From the NCBI GenBank assembly GCA_958450325.1, contig OY288243.1, forward strand, positions 33,201,678 through 33,265,677: a stretch of DNA of 64,000 nt. Reading direction: 5' to 3'. Below are positions 1 through 11,168 of this stretch, one piece after another (the first letter of the stretch is position 1; every line of letters begins with the position of its first letter). Made by a program: the position numbers and the translations under genes. Below the pieces are notes generated by a model. It was not told the DNA's origin. It saw only the letters and a list, made by a program, of their open reading frames with translations, and ran no database searches. The stretch comes from Agrostemma githago. Taxonomy: Eukaryota; Streptophyta; Magnoliopsida; Caryophyllales; Caryophyllaceae.

Positions 1-348
1 TGATTGTAGGCTATATATAGCCATGTAGTTGAATGAATAAACCTTCCAATTTGCATATCAAAAACCTGAGTAAAGCTAAGCTTTCTTTTACGTCCTTGTT
101 TTTTACAAGACAAAGTCTAGAGTAAGTCGTGTTACAAGCTCTAAACTCGCTATTTCAATCGAGTGTTTGATCTAGCAACCGCTTTGTTGAAGTATAGGTC
201 TACTTCACCTAGCATACTATCCTTGGTTACGGTTTATTCAACCTTAAAACTATCCTTTCATTCTGTTTTGGTTACTTGTTTACGTTCCATTTCAGAATAC
301 TAATCATACTTCATATTCTTGTTTCAAAGTTCATATCAACTCACATCA
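1..348 (-). repeat. Inverted fragment of gypsy LTR family (same family as 7219-8006)
   Basis: The reverse complement of this stretch starts TGATGTGAGTTGATATGAAC at 348 and follows the first ~350 bp of the LTR at 7219-8006 closely, including the TATATATAGCC segment near position 12. It is therefore a piece of that LTR in the opposite orientation to the copies at 7219 and 10398. It meets a second LTR piece in the other orientation at about 349. The window edge cuts it off on the left. Confidence 0.8.
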
Positions 349-561
349 TGCACTCCCCATGCTTGAATGAGTGTGAACCCAAGTTAATGCCTTCATAAGA
401 CCTTGACTATTTGCCCTTTTACTCGTCCCACATACGAGCTAGCTCACCATTTGAAGTAGGCACACTACTAAGCTGGTAGGAGGTGCTAAAGTGGCTGAAC
501 TAGGACCATTAGGAGCTAATGTGACTTCATTGAACTCTTTAGTAGCTTCTTCATTCGGATC
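349..561 (+). repeat. Distal part of the same LTR family, opposite orientation to 1-348
   Basis: From about 365 the sequence matches 7805-8006, beginning GTGAACCCAAGTTAATGCC and ending CATTCGGATCA, in the orientation of the 7219-8006 copy. Together with 1-348 it forms a head-to-head rearranged LTR lacking the middle section that holds the 28-bp tandem repeats. No target duplication can be assigned. Confidence 0.75.
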
Positions 562-589
562 AACCACGCATCATGTCTATTATATCATT

Positions 590-1244
590 CTAGACTATTT
601 ATAAACCGTTATCATCGTTACTAACTCAATTGTTTTTGTCTTTGCATATTGTTTTTGTTGTTTGTTTTATTGTACTAAAACAAACCTCGCATGCTAAATA
701 CAACTTTGACGTAATTCAAAGATGCATTAAATCGACATAGCAACTTATTCAAATCTTCACATGTTTAATCAAAATACAGTTTGCATAACATTTCAACCGA
801 ATTACTAACGCACGTATTAAAACATTGAACGATATCTTAGTAGAGGCCGCTAAGTGCGGGCGGGGTTGGGTGTTCTTTGTGAACTTCCCAACACGTACCC
901 TCACCCCTTACTCAGAACAGTGGTTTCCGGATGTTCGAAACCATTGGCGCACGAGAGTCATTCAATACACGGTAACCGATAATATCGGTATCGGTATTGC
1001 AATGCAAAGGGATGTACTTTGTGCACGGGATGAACCCCATAAACTCTTAAATCAGAATGGGATGTACTTTGTGCACGGCCCACCAAGATATAGAGTGGGT
1101 TCGAATGGGCCTGAACTCCCACAAAGTTCGGTGGCGACTCCAACTTCGATTTAAATTTCAACCGGAGATCCATCTCACATGAGATTCATTCGCCACCCCA
1201 AACCCGCGCGTGGTCGCGTCGGGTGGACCTATGTCATGTCCACA
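590..1244 (+). mobile_element. Truncated LTR of the Tat/Ogre family (3' part only)
   Basis: This stretch is homologous to the last ~640 bp of the LTRs at 44332-46823 and 59608-62111. It shares the segment around GTAGAGGCCGCTAA, the run CCCAACACGTACCCTCACCC, and the terminus CATGTCCACA at 1235-1244. The 5' three quarters of the LTR are missing. A short duplication of GGGATGTACTTTGTGCACGG occurs at about 1010 and 1060. Its end directly abuts CACTA transposase coding sequence. The 109-residue reading frame inside it is an LTR shadow. Confidence 0.8.
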
Positions 1245-1246
1245 CC

Positions 1247-2679
1247 ATGTTTTTATGGAGCGGTTACTACCTGTTTCATTAAAGCAACTTCTGCCACCAA
1301 CTGTTTGGAATCCAATAACTGAGATTTGTGTTCTTCTACAGTATTAATTGAGGACATGACTCGGCTAGAGGACCGAATCCTAGAGATACTTTGCAAACTT
1401 GAAATGATCTTCCCACCCTCATTCTTCAATTTGATGGAGCATCTACCGGTCCACTTGCCCTACGAAGCAAAAGTTGGAGGACCAGTCCAATACAGATGGA
1501 TGTACCCATTTGAAAAGGTACTTTTCAATTGAACAATAATCTAACTTTCAAATTCAAACGTACTTAATATTTACTAAGTGAATTTATGAATTTCTATATG
1601 TAGGTTCCTTAACCATTTGAAAAAAAAATTGGTAACAAGGCGAGGGTAGAGGGTTCTATATGTAATGCCTATCTAATAGAGGAGATTGCGAATTTCTGCT
1701 CTCTTTACTTTGAGAAGCATGTCCAAACCAAAGCCAAGAACCTAAACTTGGAAAAATCTGAGATGATTGATCCTACCATACCTGATTTTTTTTTAAATTA
1801 AGGTTGACGAAGGGTCTTCATCACTTGGACGTTCTAGGATGTTGGACGAGAAAGAATACAATCATGCTCATCTTTATTTGTTGTCCAATTGTGAGATCTG
1901 GGAGCCTTATGAGAAGCAGTTTGTAACCGAATTTGTCGCTGCGAATCCAAATGTGAAAGCTGAGGATGTTTGGAGCAAACATGATGAACAGTTTTCTGAG
2001 TGGCTTAAGGATCATGTAATGCATTAGACATCCGGGATGATTTGGTTAGAAGTTTGGCATATGGCCCCTTGAGGGAGGTTAGAACATGGAACCGCTACTC
2101 GGTCAATGGGTTTAATTTTCAAACATTTAACTACGGTCAGATAAGGCGAGATGTAATTTCGGTGTAACAATTTCTTCTCTTGATGGTGATGATTACTATG
2201 GTATTTTGGAGGACATCTTCGAGTTGTGTTACACTGGAGATAACCGTGGGTATAGAGCTGTGATGTTCAAATGCGAATGGAAAGATAACTCATTGACTGG
2301 TACGAGAGTACATGAGCGTTACAAGCTAGTTGAAGTTAACCATACTAGGAAATATTGTAAGTATGATCCATTCATACTAGCACATCAAGCACACCAAGTG
2401 TATTTTGGTACTTATCCAACCGTGAAAAATGATAGGAATCTGAATCAATGGTGGGCAGTGTTTAAGACTAAGTCACGAGGACAAATCTACCCTTTTTCAA
2501 GAAGAGGTTGTTTCAAGTGGTACACGATTATCTCTTAGTGATGAAATCATATTCGCAAATGAGGATGTGGGTGAGGATTTAGATGATGGTTTAGAGACAC
2601 AAGAAGATTTGGAAGGTGAGGATGACTTGTTTGAGGAGGGTGATGATGATGATGACGATGATGATGATGAGGACGATTA
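1247..2679 (+). pseudogene. Decayed CACTA (En/Spm) transposase, Tnp2 C-terminal region
   Basis: Conceptual translation in several frames gives consecutive Tnp2 segments. At about 1247-1345 there is an FMERLLPVSLKQLLPPTVW-like stretch. At 1326-1516 lies the conserved HLPYEAKVGGPVQYRWMYPF block (DUF4218-type). After an apparent intron ending at about 1602 comes the KKKIGNKARVEGSI-like block, then 1839-2027 and 2206-2538 (with RAVMFKCEW, DUF4216-type), and finally an acidic tail of Asp codons ending in TAG at about 2677-2679. Frameshifts and stops at about 1345, 2025, 2165 and 2500 make it non-functional. The N-terminal half of the transposase is absent, replaced by the LTR fragment upstream. 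CACTA terminal repeats were not found. Family assignment is from recognised motifs; no search was run. Confidence 0.8.
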
Positions 2680-3104
2680 GGGTGTGCTTGGTGGTAGTGG
2701 TTGGGAGGGAGAGGATGACGATAACGACGATGAATATTAGAGGGGTATAGTTTTTGTATTTTCTATCGTTTTATGTTTCTAGACTTTAATTTATGTTACT
2801 TTTAATCCCCTATAAATTCTAACGCAATACAGCGGAGGAAACACTGTAGATTTGGGATTAAAACACACTGATGTTCTAACTTTTACAAAAAGAATGGTCA
2901 GTTAATACAAATGCCACTTTTCACAAAAGGGCTAAAAATAAAAATTCTTCAAATGGGTTTAACAATCCATTTCATGTCACTTGCTAGCTCACACCCAAAA
3001 CCCAGCAGCAAAATACCTGTCATGTTATAAACATAACAGCCACAATTCAGTGGGGAGTAACGACGACGTTCTCCTAGCCATGTTACATGACATTAAAGCA
3101 TAAT
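2680..3104. other. No recognisable feature
   Basis: AT-rich sequence after the transposase tail, with no reading frame, RNA or repeat structure I can support. It may include the 3' untranslated part of the CACTA element. Confidence 0.5.
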
Positions 3105-3113
3105 TACTATTAT

Positions 3114-3653
3114 GAGTAAATTAGAAATTACTCCCTCCATGTTACATGACTTTAAAATTTACTCCTTATGAATTTTTTTAATATTTTACACCCAAAAAGA
3201 TGCAAAAGTTCAAAATTTACTTGCAATTCTATATTCCGACGAGTATTTCCGGCGAGTTTGATTTTTTTTGCCTTTTCCCTATTTTTAATACCGAAATTGC
3301 CCCTATCTTCATCTTATGGTCTCATTTGTAAAAAAAATCTTCCTTATGTTGTCATTTGTAAAAAAAATCCCCACCAATGGAATCGTCCCTAAAATAGTCA
3401 CTTCGAAGGTTTGCAAGTCGGTTATTGTATTGCAAGTCGGAAAGTAAAAATGAATAAGAGGTGGGGGTGGGGGAGAGGGCGTACGATAAAAGAAGGGCAA
3501 ATCGGTCAATAAAAACATAAACTCGTCGGAATATAGAATTGCAAGTAAGTTTTGAACTTTTGCATCTTTTTGGGTGTAAAATAATAAAAAAAATTCATAA
3601 GAGAGTAAATTTTAAAAACCGCAACTTTGAAGGGAGTAATTTCTAATTTACTC
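3114..3653. mobile_element. Mutator-like MITE with long terminal inverted repeats
   Basis: The ends are inverted copies of GAGTAAATTAGAAATTACTC, and the inverted similarity extends about 130 bp inward, including a CACCCAAAAAGATGCAAAAG block and its complement near 3570. It is flanked by a perfect 9-bp direct repeat TACTATTAT at 3105-3113 and 3654-3662. Nine-base target duplications are characteristic of Mutator (MULE) transposition. The 540-bp element has no transposase, so it is non-autonomous. Short reading frames inside it are shadows. Confidence 0.9.
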
Positions 3654-3662
3654 TACTATTAT

Positions 3663-4082
3663 ATTAAAATAGTTCAAAATGGAAAACGTTTAAAACGATA
3701 TAGTAAAATAATTCAAAATGATTGCCAACCTTCAAGTCAATATCAATCAATAATAATAACGGCGTTATGGATATGAATCAGTGCAACAGAATAGACTTTC
3801 ACTAGGAGAATACTAAAAACTAGCTTCGAGAACTTAGTTCAAACAAATCAAACTTCGATCTCTAACTAGGCTACTCAACCATAATAGGACGGCGACTTAT
3901 CAATGCGAGGTCCTAGCTTAAGTAAAAGTGCACACCCCTCCTGGAACACCAATTGTGCCCAGTTCAACCCGACGGCGTCTTACATGCGAGGTACAAGCTT
4001 AAGGTCAAAATGAACATATACTCCTGGACAAGAACGTGCCCAGTTCAACAACCAATGCATCCCGCTCAGATACACTAGCCTT
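3663..4082. other. No recognisable gene upstream of the UGT fragment
   Basis: Contains two similar short stretches about 70 bp apart, GCGAGGTCCTAGCTTAAG at about 3905 and GCGAGGTACAAGCTTAAG at about 3984, each followed by a CTCCTGGA segment. This suggests a small local duplication. No coding or RNA feature is supported. Confidence 0.4.
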
Positions 4083-4262
4083 ATAGGGTTCGGGAGTGAG
4101 TACAAACTCACGAAAGACCAAGTATATGAGATAGCGTATGGTCTCGAGATCTCACAATTGCCGTTTGTTTGGGCGCTAAGGAAACCCACTTGGGCCGTAG
4201 ACGTAGACGATGTTGAAGAAGCTTTGCCCCCGGATTTTGGTAATAGAACTTCCGGTAAAGGT
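4083..4262 (+). pseudogene. Fragment of plant UDP-glycosyltransferase (UGT91-like)
   Basis: About 60 codons in one frame read IGFGSEYKLTKDQVYEIAYG, then a GLEISQLPFVWALRKP-type stretch, ending with an acidic ALPPDFGNRT segment. This is the beta-strand/helix region that precedes the PSPG nucleotide-sugar box in plant family-1 glycosyltransferases; the FGSE and LPFxWALRKP signatures point to the UGT91-like group. The upstream acceptor domain and the PSPG box are both missing, so this is a captured or degenerate fragment. A short downstream continuation in frame has no family features. Group assignment is from memory of the motif. Confidence 0.7.
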
Positions 4263-5868
4263 ATTGATGGCAAAATGTATACTCTAGACTATATTACTCC
4301 ACCTGTACACTTCTCTTATTCCATAACTCCAAAACAAAGTCCTTATCGAAACTCAATAGGATTATAGTTCGTTCTTAAAAGAGGAAACTTTAAAAGTATA
4401 GAACATTTCTTAAAATTATAACTTTTCAAAAGTAGGTACTATTATAAATAGAAATCGATTAAAATAGGAGTTATATAAAATAGTAAATATTAGGCCTCGA
4501 GACGTAAACATTATATTTATTATATAAATGTATAATTCATGTTTAAAAGTCAACTAAAGTCAAAATCATAATTATTTTTTAAAAAAATTGAAGTTTAAGT
4601 AATTAAAAGTATTTAAATAACAAATTGACAGATTTTCCAAAATTCCACTGTCTTACTATAAAATTCGTAATTAAATCATTAAAAATAAAAACAACGTAAC
4701 ATCAGTGGGGTTAAAAACTTTAGAAACTTAGTTAAAACTTTTATTTCTGGAGAAACTCCAAATTCCAAATAAAACATGGACTTTTTTCGTATGTTTACAA
4801 ACTGTCATAATTAGACACCCGATTGTATTTCTTTAGTAAATGACATTTAAAAATTGGTTTAAAAGAAAATATAATTGGAAACATTAACTAGACACATTAA
4901 ATCTTATGTACGTAAATTATCAAGATTAAATATAAAGTTTATTATATGTTTCAAATCAGATCTTATCATAACTGACAGATTCGCGGATTAATTTGACACC
5001 TGTTCATAAAAAATTTATTTTGACCAAATTACTTGAAATTAATTTACGAAATTAAATATACATAAATTAGACTTAAAAAAAATAGTAGTCTCTTTTCAAA
5101 GTTTTCGGAAATAAAGTATTTAAAATATATTATTAATTCACATAAAAACACTAACAGATTCTGAAACATGCTGTAACATTGTTAAAAATACTAAAACTTT
5201 CTATTTGATAATTCAAACATTAAAATCACGAAAATTATAAAATAAAATTATTAGGTGTATGTTTTAGTCTCGGCCTTATAATACTTTTAAATAATTAAAA
5301 GAAAGACTTATTTGTAAATCTCGTAAACACGATTTCAAATAACGAAACATGTGAAAATTTACGATTTAAAGTCTTTGTTATTAAAAACGAGACATAAATA
5401 TATTGTCTAACAAAAATCTAATTTCTATTTATGCAACTACAACATAATACCGAGTAACGTGTCAATGTTACCTTAATCGAGATCTGAATCAATTAAATAA
5501 TCACTTTCATCGGATCTAGCACGATTAGCCTACGAAATAATTAAACATATGGTATTAAACCACATTATAAGTGAATAGAAAGAAGAAAACAGAGTGAAGA
5601 ACGAGCAAGAGTAGTTAAATTACCCTCGAGATCGGAAAGAATTAGAGACGAATTAAGATCGGATTGATGAACAAAAAGGAGAAAATTTAATGTGAAACCT
5701 AGAGGACAAAGGAAGACATGAAAGAGAATATAAAGAGAAATTAGGAAGCTAAAAGATAGGAATAATCGAGTTACAAGGACTCTTAACTCAACTAGGAGAC
5801 GAGATGGTTGAGATGGAAAGAACCAGCGACGAATCGATGTGATAAGTTTCCGATTAAAATAAATAGTT
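4263..5868. other. AT-rich intergenic DNA, nothing recognised
   Basis: Strongly AT-rich sequence of about 1.6 kb without long reading frames, terminal repeats or tandem arrays I can support. It probably consists of old, diverged transposon debris, but no family can be named. Confidence 0.5.
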
Positions 5869-5877
5869 TAAAATAAA

Positions 5878-6624
5878 GGGTTATTTAACAGGAATAATAC
5901 CAACTTTGGGTGGTATTCCATCAATAAAACCAACTTTAATTAATACGGGAATAAAACCAAGTATGAGACATATTATACGAGAATGAAATTGCCTCTTAAA
6001 TGACCGGATGAAGTCGGTTTTTGTGGGTCCCATATTATTAATTAACACTCATCTTCATCTTCTTTGTTGCCCTAAATCAAATTCTCTCTCATAAACCATC
6101 CTTCTCTAAATCACAAATTGAAAACCCTATGTTAAACCCAGAAAAATCGATTTTGGGGAAATGAAAACAACACTCACCGTCGACATTTCCGAACCACAAG
6201 ATTGAGGAATGAACTTGACAATACCCCTAAAAATTGATTTTTGACAAAATTAATGATAATTACATTCGACGAAGTTTGACAAAATTTTGAGAAAGATAAA
6301 CAAACAAAAGTTCCGTAAAAAATTACCTTCGACGAAGTGAATGATAAAGTGATGAATTGATGAAGAAGACGTTTTGAATTGATGAAGCGAGATTCGAGAA
6401 GATGAAGTTTAAAGTTTGGGAATTAATGAAAAGTTAAAAGTGAATGTCAGAGTATCAGTAAAGCTTGTATTAGTGGTAATATTAACAGGCGTAGGCGGTG
6501 GCAGGTAAGCCTATTTCATTCGCGTATAATTTCTCTCATACATGATTTTATTCCCGTATTAATTGAAGTTGGTTTTATTTATGAAATATCACCCAAAGTT
6601 GGTATTATTCTTGTTAAATAACCC
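5878..6624. mobile_element. Mutator-like MITE, second family
   Basis: Terminal inverted repeats begin GGGTTATTTAACAGGAATAA and continue for about 70 bp, with AATACCAACTTTGGGTG matched by its complement near 6588-6605. A perfect 9-bp target duplication TAAAATAAA lies at 5869-5877 and 6625-6633. At 747 bp without a transposase frame it is a non-autonomous MULE-type element, distinct in terminal sequence from the one at 3114-3653. Confidence 0.9.
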
Positions 6625-6633
6625 TAAAATAAA

Positions 6634-7213
6634 TAGGATAAAAATAATATGTAGTGTTAACAAAAGGTGTTTGGAAATATTTCTCAAGTCGATAAAAGAA
6701 CGTTCATAAAATAATATAAGCGCTTACGAAGAAATCGGATTAAAACGCATTAGAAAATAATTATTTATGAAATCCCCTAGTAAAATAATTAAACAACCAT
6801 TTTTCGAAAATAAAATATTTTTGAGCAAGAAATTAATTATAAATGTAACCGAGCATTTCTAGAAAAATAAATAGTTCAAACTCGATTTTAAAACTATTGT
6901 TCATAGAAAATATGATTCCTCAAAAATAATTAAACATACTTGCGATGAAAAGAATTAAATGGGTTTTCGAATAAAAATAGAAATAATTAAAATCCTTTTA
7001 CAAAAATAAATAATTTTAGGCTCGATAATGAAAGAGACCTTGAAATGAGAAAAATGTAATTGACGAAATATTACAGAGTTACGATATAATCGTAACGGAA
7101 CAGATAACAAAGTTAGGAAAATTGCGGGTGTTACATTACCACTTCGTTTTTATACTTTAGTTTATACTACATATTTTTTTTGTCCGTTGTAGATGTCTGG
7201 AAGGGGATTAAGG
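6634..7213. other. AT-rich intergenic DNA, nothing recognised
   Basis: AT-rich, no supported coding region. The last ~30 bp (from ATGTCTGGAAGGGG at 7192) continue, after removing the inserted gypsy element and one target-site copy, into the GA-rich sequence at 11152. Confidence 0.45.
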
Positions 7214-7218
7214 AGATG

Positions 7219-8006
7219 TGATGTGAGTTGATATGAACTTTGAAGCAAGAATGTGAAGAATGATTAGTATGCTGAAATGAACGTGAAACAAAGTAACCAA
7301 AACAGAATGTAAGGATAGTTTGAGGATGAATAAACCGTAACCAAAGGATAGTATGCTTAGTGAAGTAGACCTATACTCCAACAAAGCGGCTGCTAGATCA
7401 AACACTCGATTGAAATAGCGAGTTTAGAGCTTGTAACGCGACTAACTCTTGACTTTGTCTTGTAAACAACAAGGACGAAAAGCAAGCTTAGCTTTACTCA
7501 GGTTTTTGATATCAATATTGGATGTCTTATTCATGCAAGTAGATGGCTATATATAGCCTACAAAAAGACCCTTAAACCGGCTGGTTAGGGTGACAAAAAC
7601 AAAGCTTACACTTATGTGAACTAGGAGCTAATAACAAAGCTATGTAAACTAGGAGCTAATAACAAAGCTATGTAAACTAGGAGCTAATAACAAAGCTATG
7701 TAAACTAGGAGCTAATAACAAAGCTCTAACAAAGAGCAATCAGCCGCGGCACATTGTGTGAACATGGAGCCAAAAACAAAGCTTGAGGATGTGCACACTA
7801 TGTGAACATAGCCATGGTGTGAACCCAAGTTAATGCCTTCAATTTACCTTGACTTCTTTGCTCTTTTATTCGTCCCCCATACGAGCTAACTTATTGTTTG
7901 GAGGAGGCACACTACTAGGCTGGTAGGAGGTGCTAATGTGGCTTGACTAGGATCATTAGGAGCTAGTGTTACTTCATTGAACTCTTTAGCCTCTTCATTC
8001 GGATCA
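7219..8006 (-). repeat. 3' LTR of the gypsy element (complete)
   Basis: On the plus strand it runs from TGATGTGAGTTGATATGAAC to CATTCGGATCA, i.e. TG...CA termini, 788 bp. The polypurine tract of the minus-strand element lies directly next to it at 8007-8021 (plus-strand TCTCCTCCCCCTTG). It contains four copies of a 28-bp tandem repeat, a TATATATAG promoter-like segment near 7550, and the last ~120 bp of the pol reading frame. Confidence 0.9.
7619..7730. repeat. 28-bp tandem repeat, four copies, inside the LTR
   Basis: Units begin AACTAGGAGCTAATAACAAA at 7619, 7647, 7675 and 7703. The partner LTR has only three copies (10787-10870), a one-unit difference between two LTRs that were identical at insertion. 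Confidence 0.9.
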
Positions 8007-10344
8007 TCTCCTCCCCCTTGAAAAGGAATTGTCCTCAATTCTGAAATGCCATCATCATCAAGATAAGGAGAAAGATCTCCCACATTGAACGTGGCATGAA
8101 CTCCATAATCATCCGGTAATTCCACTTTGTAAGCATTGTCGTTTACCTTTGATATGATCTTATAAGGACCTTCTGCTCGTGGCATCAACTTATTCTTCCT
8201 TTTGCTTGGAAACCTCTCTTTTCTCAAGTGAACCCAAACTAAGTCACCTTCTTGAAAAAGTTTCGGTTTCCTGTTTTTGTTGGACCTTCTTTTGTATGCT
8301 TCATTTACCTCCTTGATCCTTTCTCGAATTTGCTCGTGGAGTTTTATCATAGCCTTCAGTTTGGACTCCGCATCTTTGTGGACTAACTCTTCCTTAGGTA
8401 GAGGAATCAGGTCCAAAGGCATGTAAGGGTTGATTCCATACACGGCCTCAAAAGGAGAGTGAGAGGTAGCATAAGTAGGCGAGCGATTATAGGCAAATTC
8501 GGCATGGGCAAGCTTGATATCCCAATCCTTTTGAGTCTTGCTTACAAGTCCTCTTAACAACGTGCCCAAAGTGCGATTGGTAACCTCGGTTTGTCCATCT
8601 GTTTGTGGATGATGAGAAGTGCTAAATAAGAGCTTGGTTCCCACCTTCCTCCATAATGTGTTCCAAAAGTAACTAAGGAACTTGGAATCACGATCAGAGA
8701 CAATGGACTTGGGTACTCCATGGAGACGCACCACCTCTTTGAAGTACAAATCAGCTACATTGCTAGCATCATCTGTTTTGTGACAAGCAATGAAGTGAGC
8801 CATTTTTGAAAACCGATCTACCACCACCATGATAGCATCCTTTCCCCTGGCTGTCCTTGGTAAGGCCACAATGAAATCCATGGACACATCTTCCCACGGT
8901 CTATTAGGAGTGGGTAAGGGCATGTAGACTCCGGGTTTGAAAGAACTTTTGGCGAATTGGCAAGTCACACACTTGCTTACCACATTTTGGACACTCCCTT
9001 GCATCTTTGGCCAAAAGAAGTGTTCTTTTAAGACCTCCAAGGTTCTTGTGATGCCAAAATGACCCGCTAGTCCTCCATCAAGAGCTTCTCTAACCAGCAA
9101 TTCTCTAATGGGATGCTTGGGTACACAAAGGCGATTTCCTTTGAAAAGAAATCCTTCCTGCAAAACAAACTCATCAAATGCTCCCTCCTTGCATTTAGTG
9201 AAAGTTTCACCAAAATCCGCATCATTGTTGTAGTAATCCTTTAGAGTTTCAAATCTGAGTAGTCTAACATCCAAAGTAGATAGTAGAGTGTAGCGGCGGG
9301 ATAGTGCATCAGCTACTACGTTACTTTTACCATCTTTGTACTTTGAAGAGAAATGAAAGGATTGCAAGAATTCCACCCACTTGGCATGCCTTGGACTTAA
9401 CTTTTGCTGGCCATTGATGTACTTTAGGGACTCATGATCTGAATGGAGAATAAAATGGTTAGTACGAAGATAATGACTCCAATGATCAAGAGCTCTTACT
9501 ATGGAATAGAACTCCTTGTCGTAGGTGCAATAGTTCAGCCTTGCTCCATTGAGTTTCTCTGAAAAGTAGGCAATGGGGCGCCTATTTTGCACAAGAACAG
9601 CGCCAATTCCTACTCCACTAGCGTCACATTCCACCTCAAATGGTTGAGAGAAATCAGGAAGGGCTAAGATAGGAGCGGAACATAACTTCTCTTTGATGTA
9701 TTCAAAGGCTTCTTGGGCAGCTTTGGACCAAACAAACGCGCCTTTCTTCAAGCATTCGGTGATAGGACTTGTGATAGTGCTAAAGTCCTTAATGAATCTC
9801 CTGTAAAAGGAAGCCAAACCATGGAATGATCTTACTTCTGTAATGGTGGAAGGGATTGGCCAAGTACGTATGGATTCCACTTTGGTTTGATCAACGGACA
9901 CTCCTTCTTTGGACACCACGTAGCCAAGGAACACTGCACTTTCCACAAAGAAAGCACACTTCTCCTTCTTCCCAAAGAGTTGTTGCTTGCGAAGTGTTGT
10001 AAATAGTAGTCTTAAGTGCTCCATATGCTCCTCCAAAGACCTGCTATACACAAGAATATCATCCAAGTAAACCACAATAAAGCGACCTAAGTAGGCCTTA
10101 AGTATTTCGTTCATTAGCCTCATGAACGTGCTTGGAGCGTTGGTGAGACCAAATGGCATGACCGTCCACTCATAGAGTCCATGCTTGGTTTTGAAAGCGG
10201 TCTTCCATTCATCTCCTTCCCTCATTCTGATTTGATGGTACCCACTTCTTAGATCAATTTTGGAGAAGACCACTGCCCCATGAAGCTCGTCCAACATATC
10301 ATCCAACCTTGGAATAGGAAACCTATACTTGATGGTGATGTTGT
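7886..10344 (-). pseudogene. Ty3/gypsy pol: truncated RT, RNase H and integrase
   Basis: An open frame of 806 codons from 10306 to 7886 extends upstream without a stop to about 10344, where RFPIPRLDDM-like RT sequence ends at the deletion. Visible domains are RT with the catalytic YLDD at residues 80-83, Ty3-type RNase H starting near residue 225 (FEVECDASGVGIGAVL), an integrase zinc-finger region (HFGI...CVTC, about residues 430-465), the DDE core (MDFIVALP, VSDRDSKF and the TDGQTEV segment), and a GPYKI module near residue 720. There are no internal stops or frameshifts, so the enzyme core is well preserved although gag, protease and the first third of RT are gone. The stop codon is inside the 3' LTR. 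Confidence 0.93.
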
Positions 10345-10397
10345 AGATTGTTAGTGCGATTTAAAATAGTTCGAATAAAATAGTGCGATTGTTAGTG
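10345..10397. other. Deletion junction with filler-like sequence
   Basis: Between the truncated RT and the truncated 5' LTR lie 53 bp that match neither. They contain GATTGTTAGTG twice (10346-10356 and 10387-10397) with related TAGTGCGAT pieces. Such short repeated patches are typical of filler DNA left by end joining. The LTR is missing its first ~15 bp at this junction. Confidence 0.6.
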
Positions 10398-11146
10398 TGA
10401 TATGAACTTTGAAGCAAGAATGTGAAGAATGATTAGTATGCTGAAATGAACGTGAAACAAAGTAACCAAAACAGAATGTAAGGATAGTTTGAGGATGAAT
10501 AAACCGTAACCAAAGGATAGTATGCTTAGTGAAGTAGACCTATACTCCAACAAAGCGGTTGCTAGATCAAACACTCGATTGAAATAGCGAGTTTAGAGCT
10601 TGTAACGCGACTAACTCTAGACTTTGTCTTGTAAACAACAAGGACGAAAAGCAAGCTTACCTTACTCAGGTTTTTGATATCAATATTGGATGTCTTATTC
10701 ATGCAAGTAGATGGCTATATATAGCCTACAAAAAGACCCTTAAACCGGCTGGTTAGGGTGACAAAAACAAAGCTTACACTTATGTGAACTAGGAGCTAAT
10801 AACAAAGCTATGTAAACTAGGAGCTAATAACAAAGCTATGTAAACTAGGAGCTAATAACAAAGCTCTAACAAAGAGCAATCAGCCGCGGCACATTGTGTG
10901 AACATGGAGCCAAAAACAAAGCTTGAGGATGTGCACACTATGTGAACATAGCCATGGTGTGAACCCAAGTTAATGCCTTCAATTTACCTTGACTTCTTTG
11001 CTCTTTTATTCGTCCCCCATACGAGCTAACTTATTGTTTGGAGGAGGCACACTACTAGGCTGGTAGGAGGTGCTAATGTGGCTTGACTAGGATCATTAGG
11101 AGCTAGTGTTACTTCATTGAACTCTTTAGCCTCTTCATTCGGATCA
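10398..11146 (-). repeat. 5' LTR of the gypsy element, truncated at its inner end
   Basis: Nearly identical to 7219-8006 but lacking the TGATGTGAGTTG end and one 28-bp unit. The outer end CATTCGGATCA at 11146 is followed by the target duplication AGATG. The primer-binding site expected on the inner side is lost with the deletion. Confidence 0.9.
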
Positions 11147-11168
11147 AGATGAGTCGGCAATAGCAGCC

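Larger units (their letters stand above)
7219..11146 (-). mobile_element. Internally deleted Ty3/gypsy retrotransposon, minus orientation
   Basis: The element has LTRs at 7219-8006 and 10398-11146 in direct orientation and a perfect 5-bp target duplication AGATG at 7214-7218 and 11147-11151. On the minus strand the order is 5' LTR (right), a short remnant, RT-RNase H-integrase, a purine tract, then the 3' LTR (left). Gag, protease, the primer-binding site and the N-terminal part of RT have been lost between 10345 and 10397. The integrase C-terminus has a GPY-type module but no recognisable chromodomain, and the coding region overlaps the 3' LTR, an arrangement known for CRM-type chromoviruses. 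The clade assignment is tentative. Confidence 0.93.
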
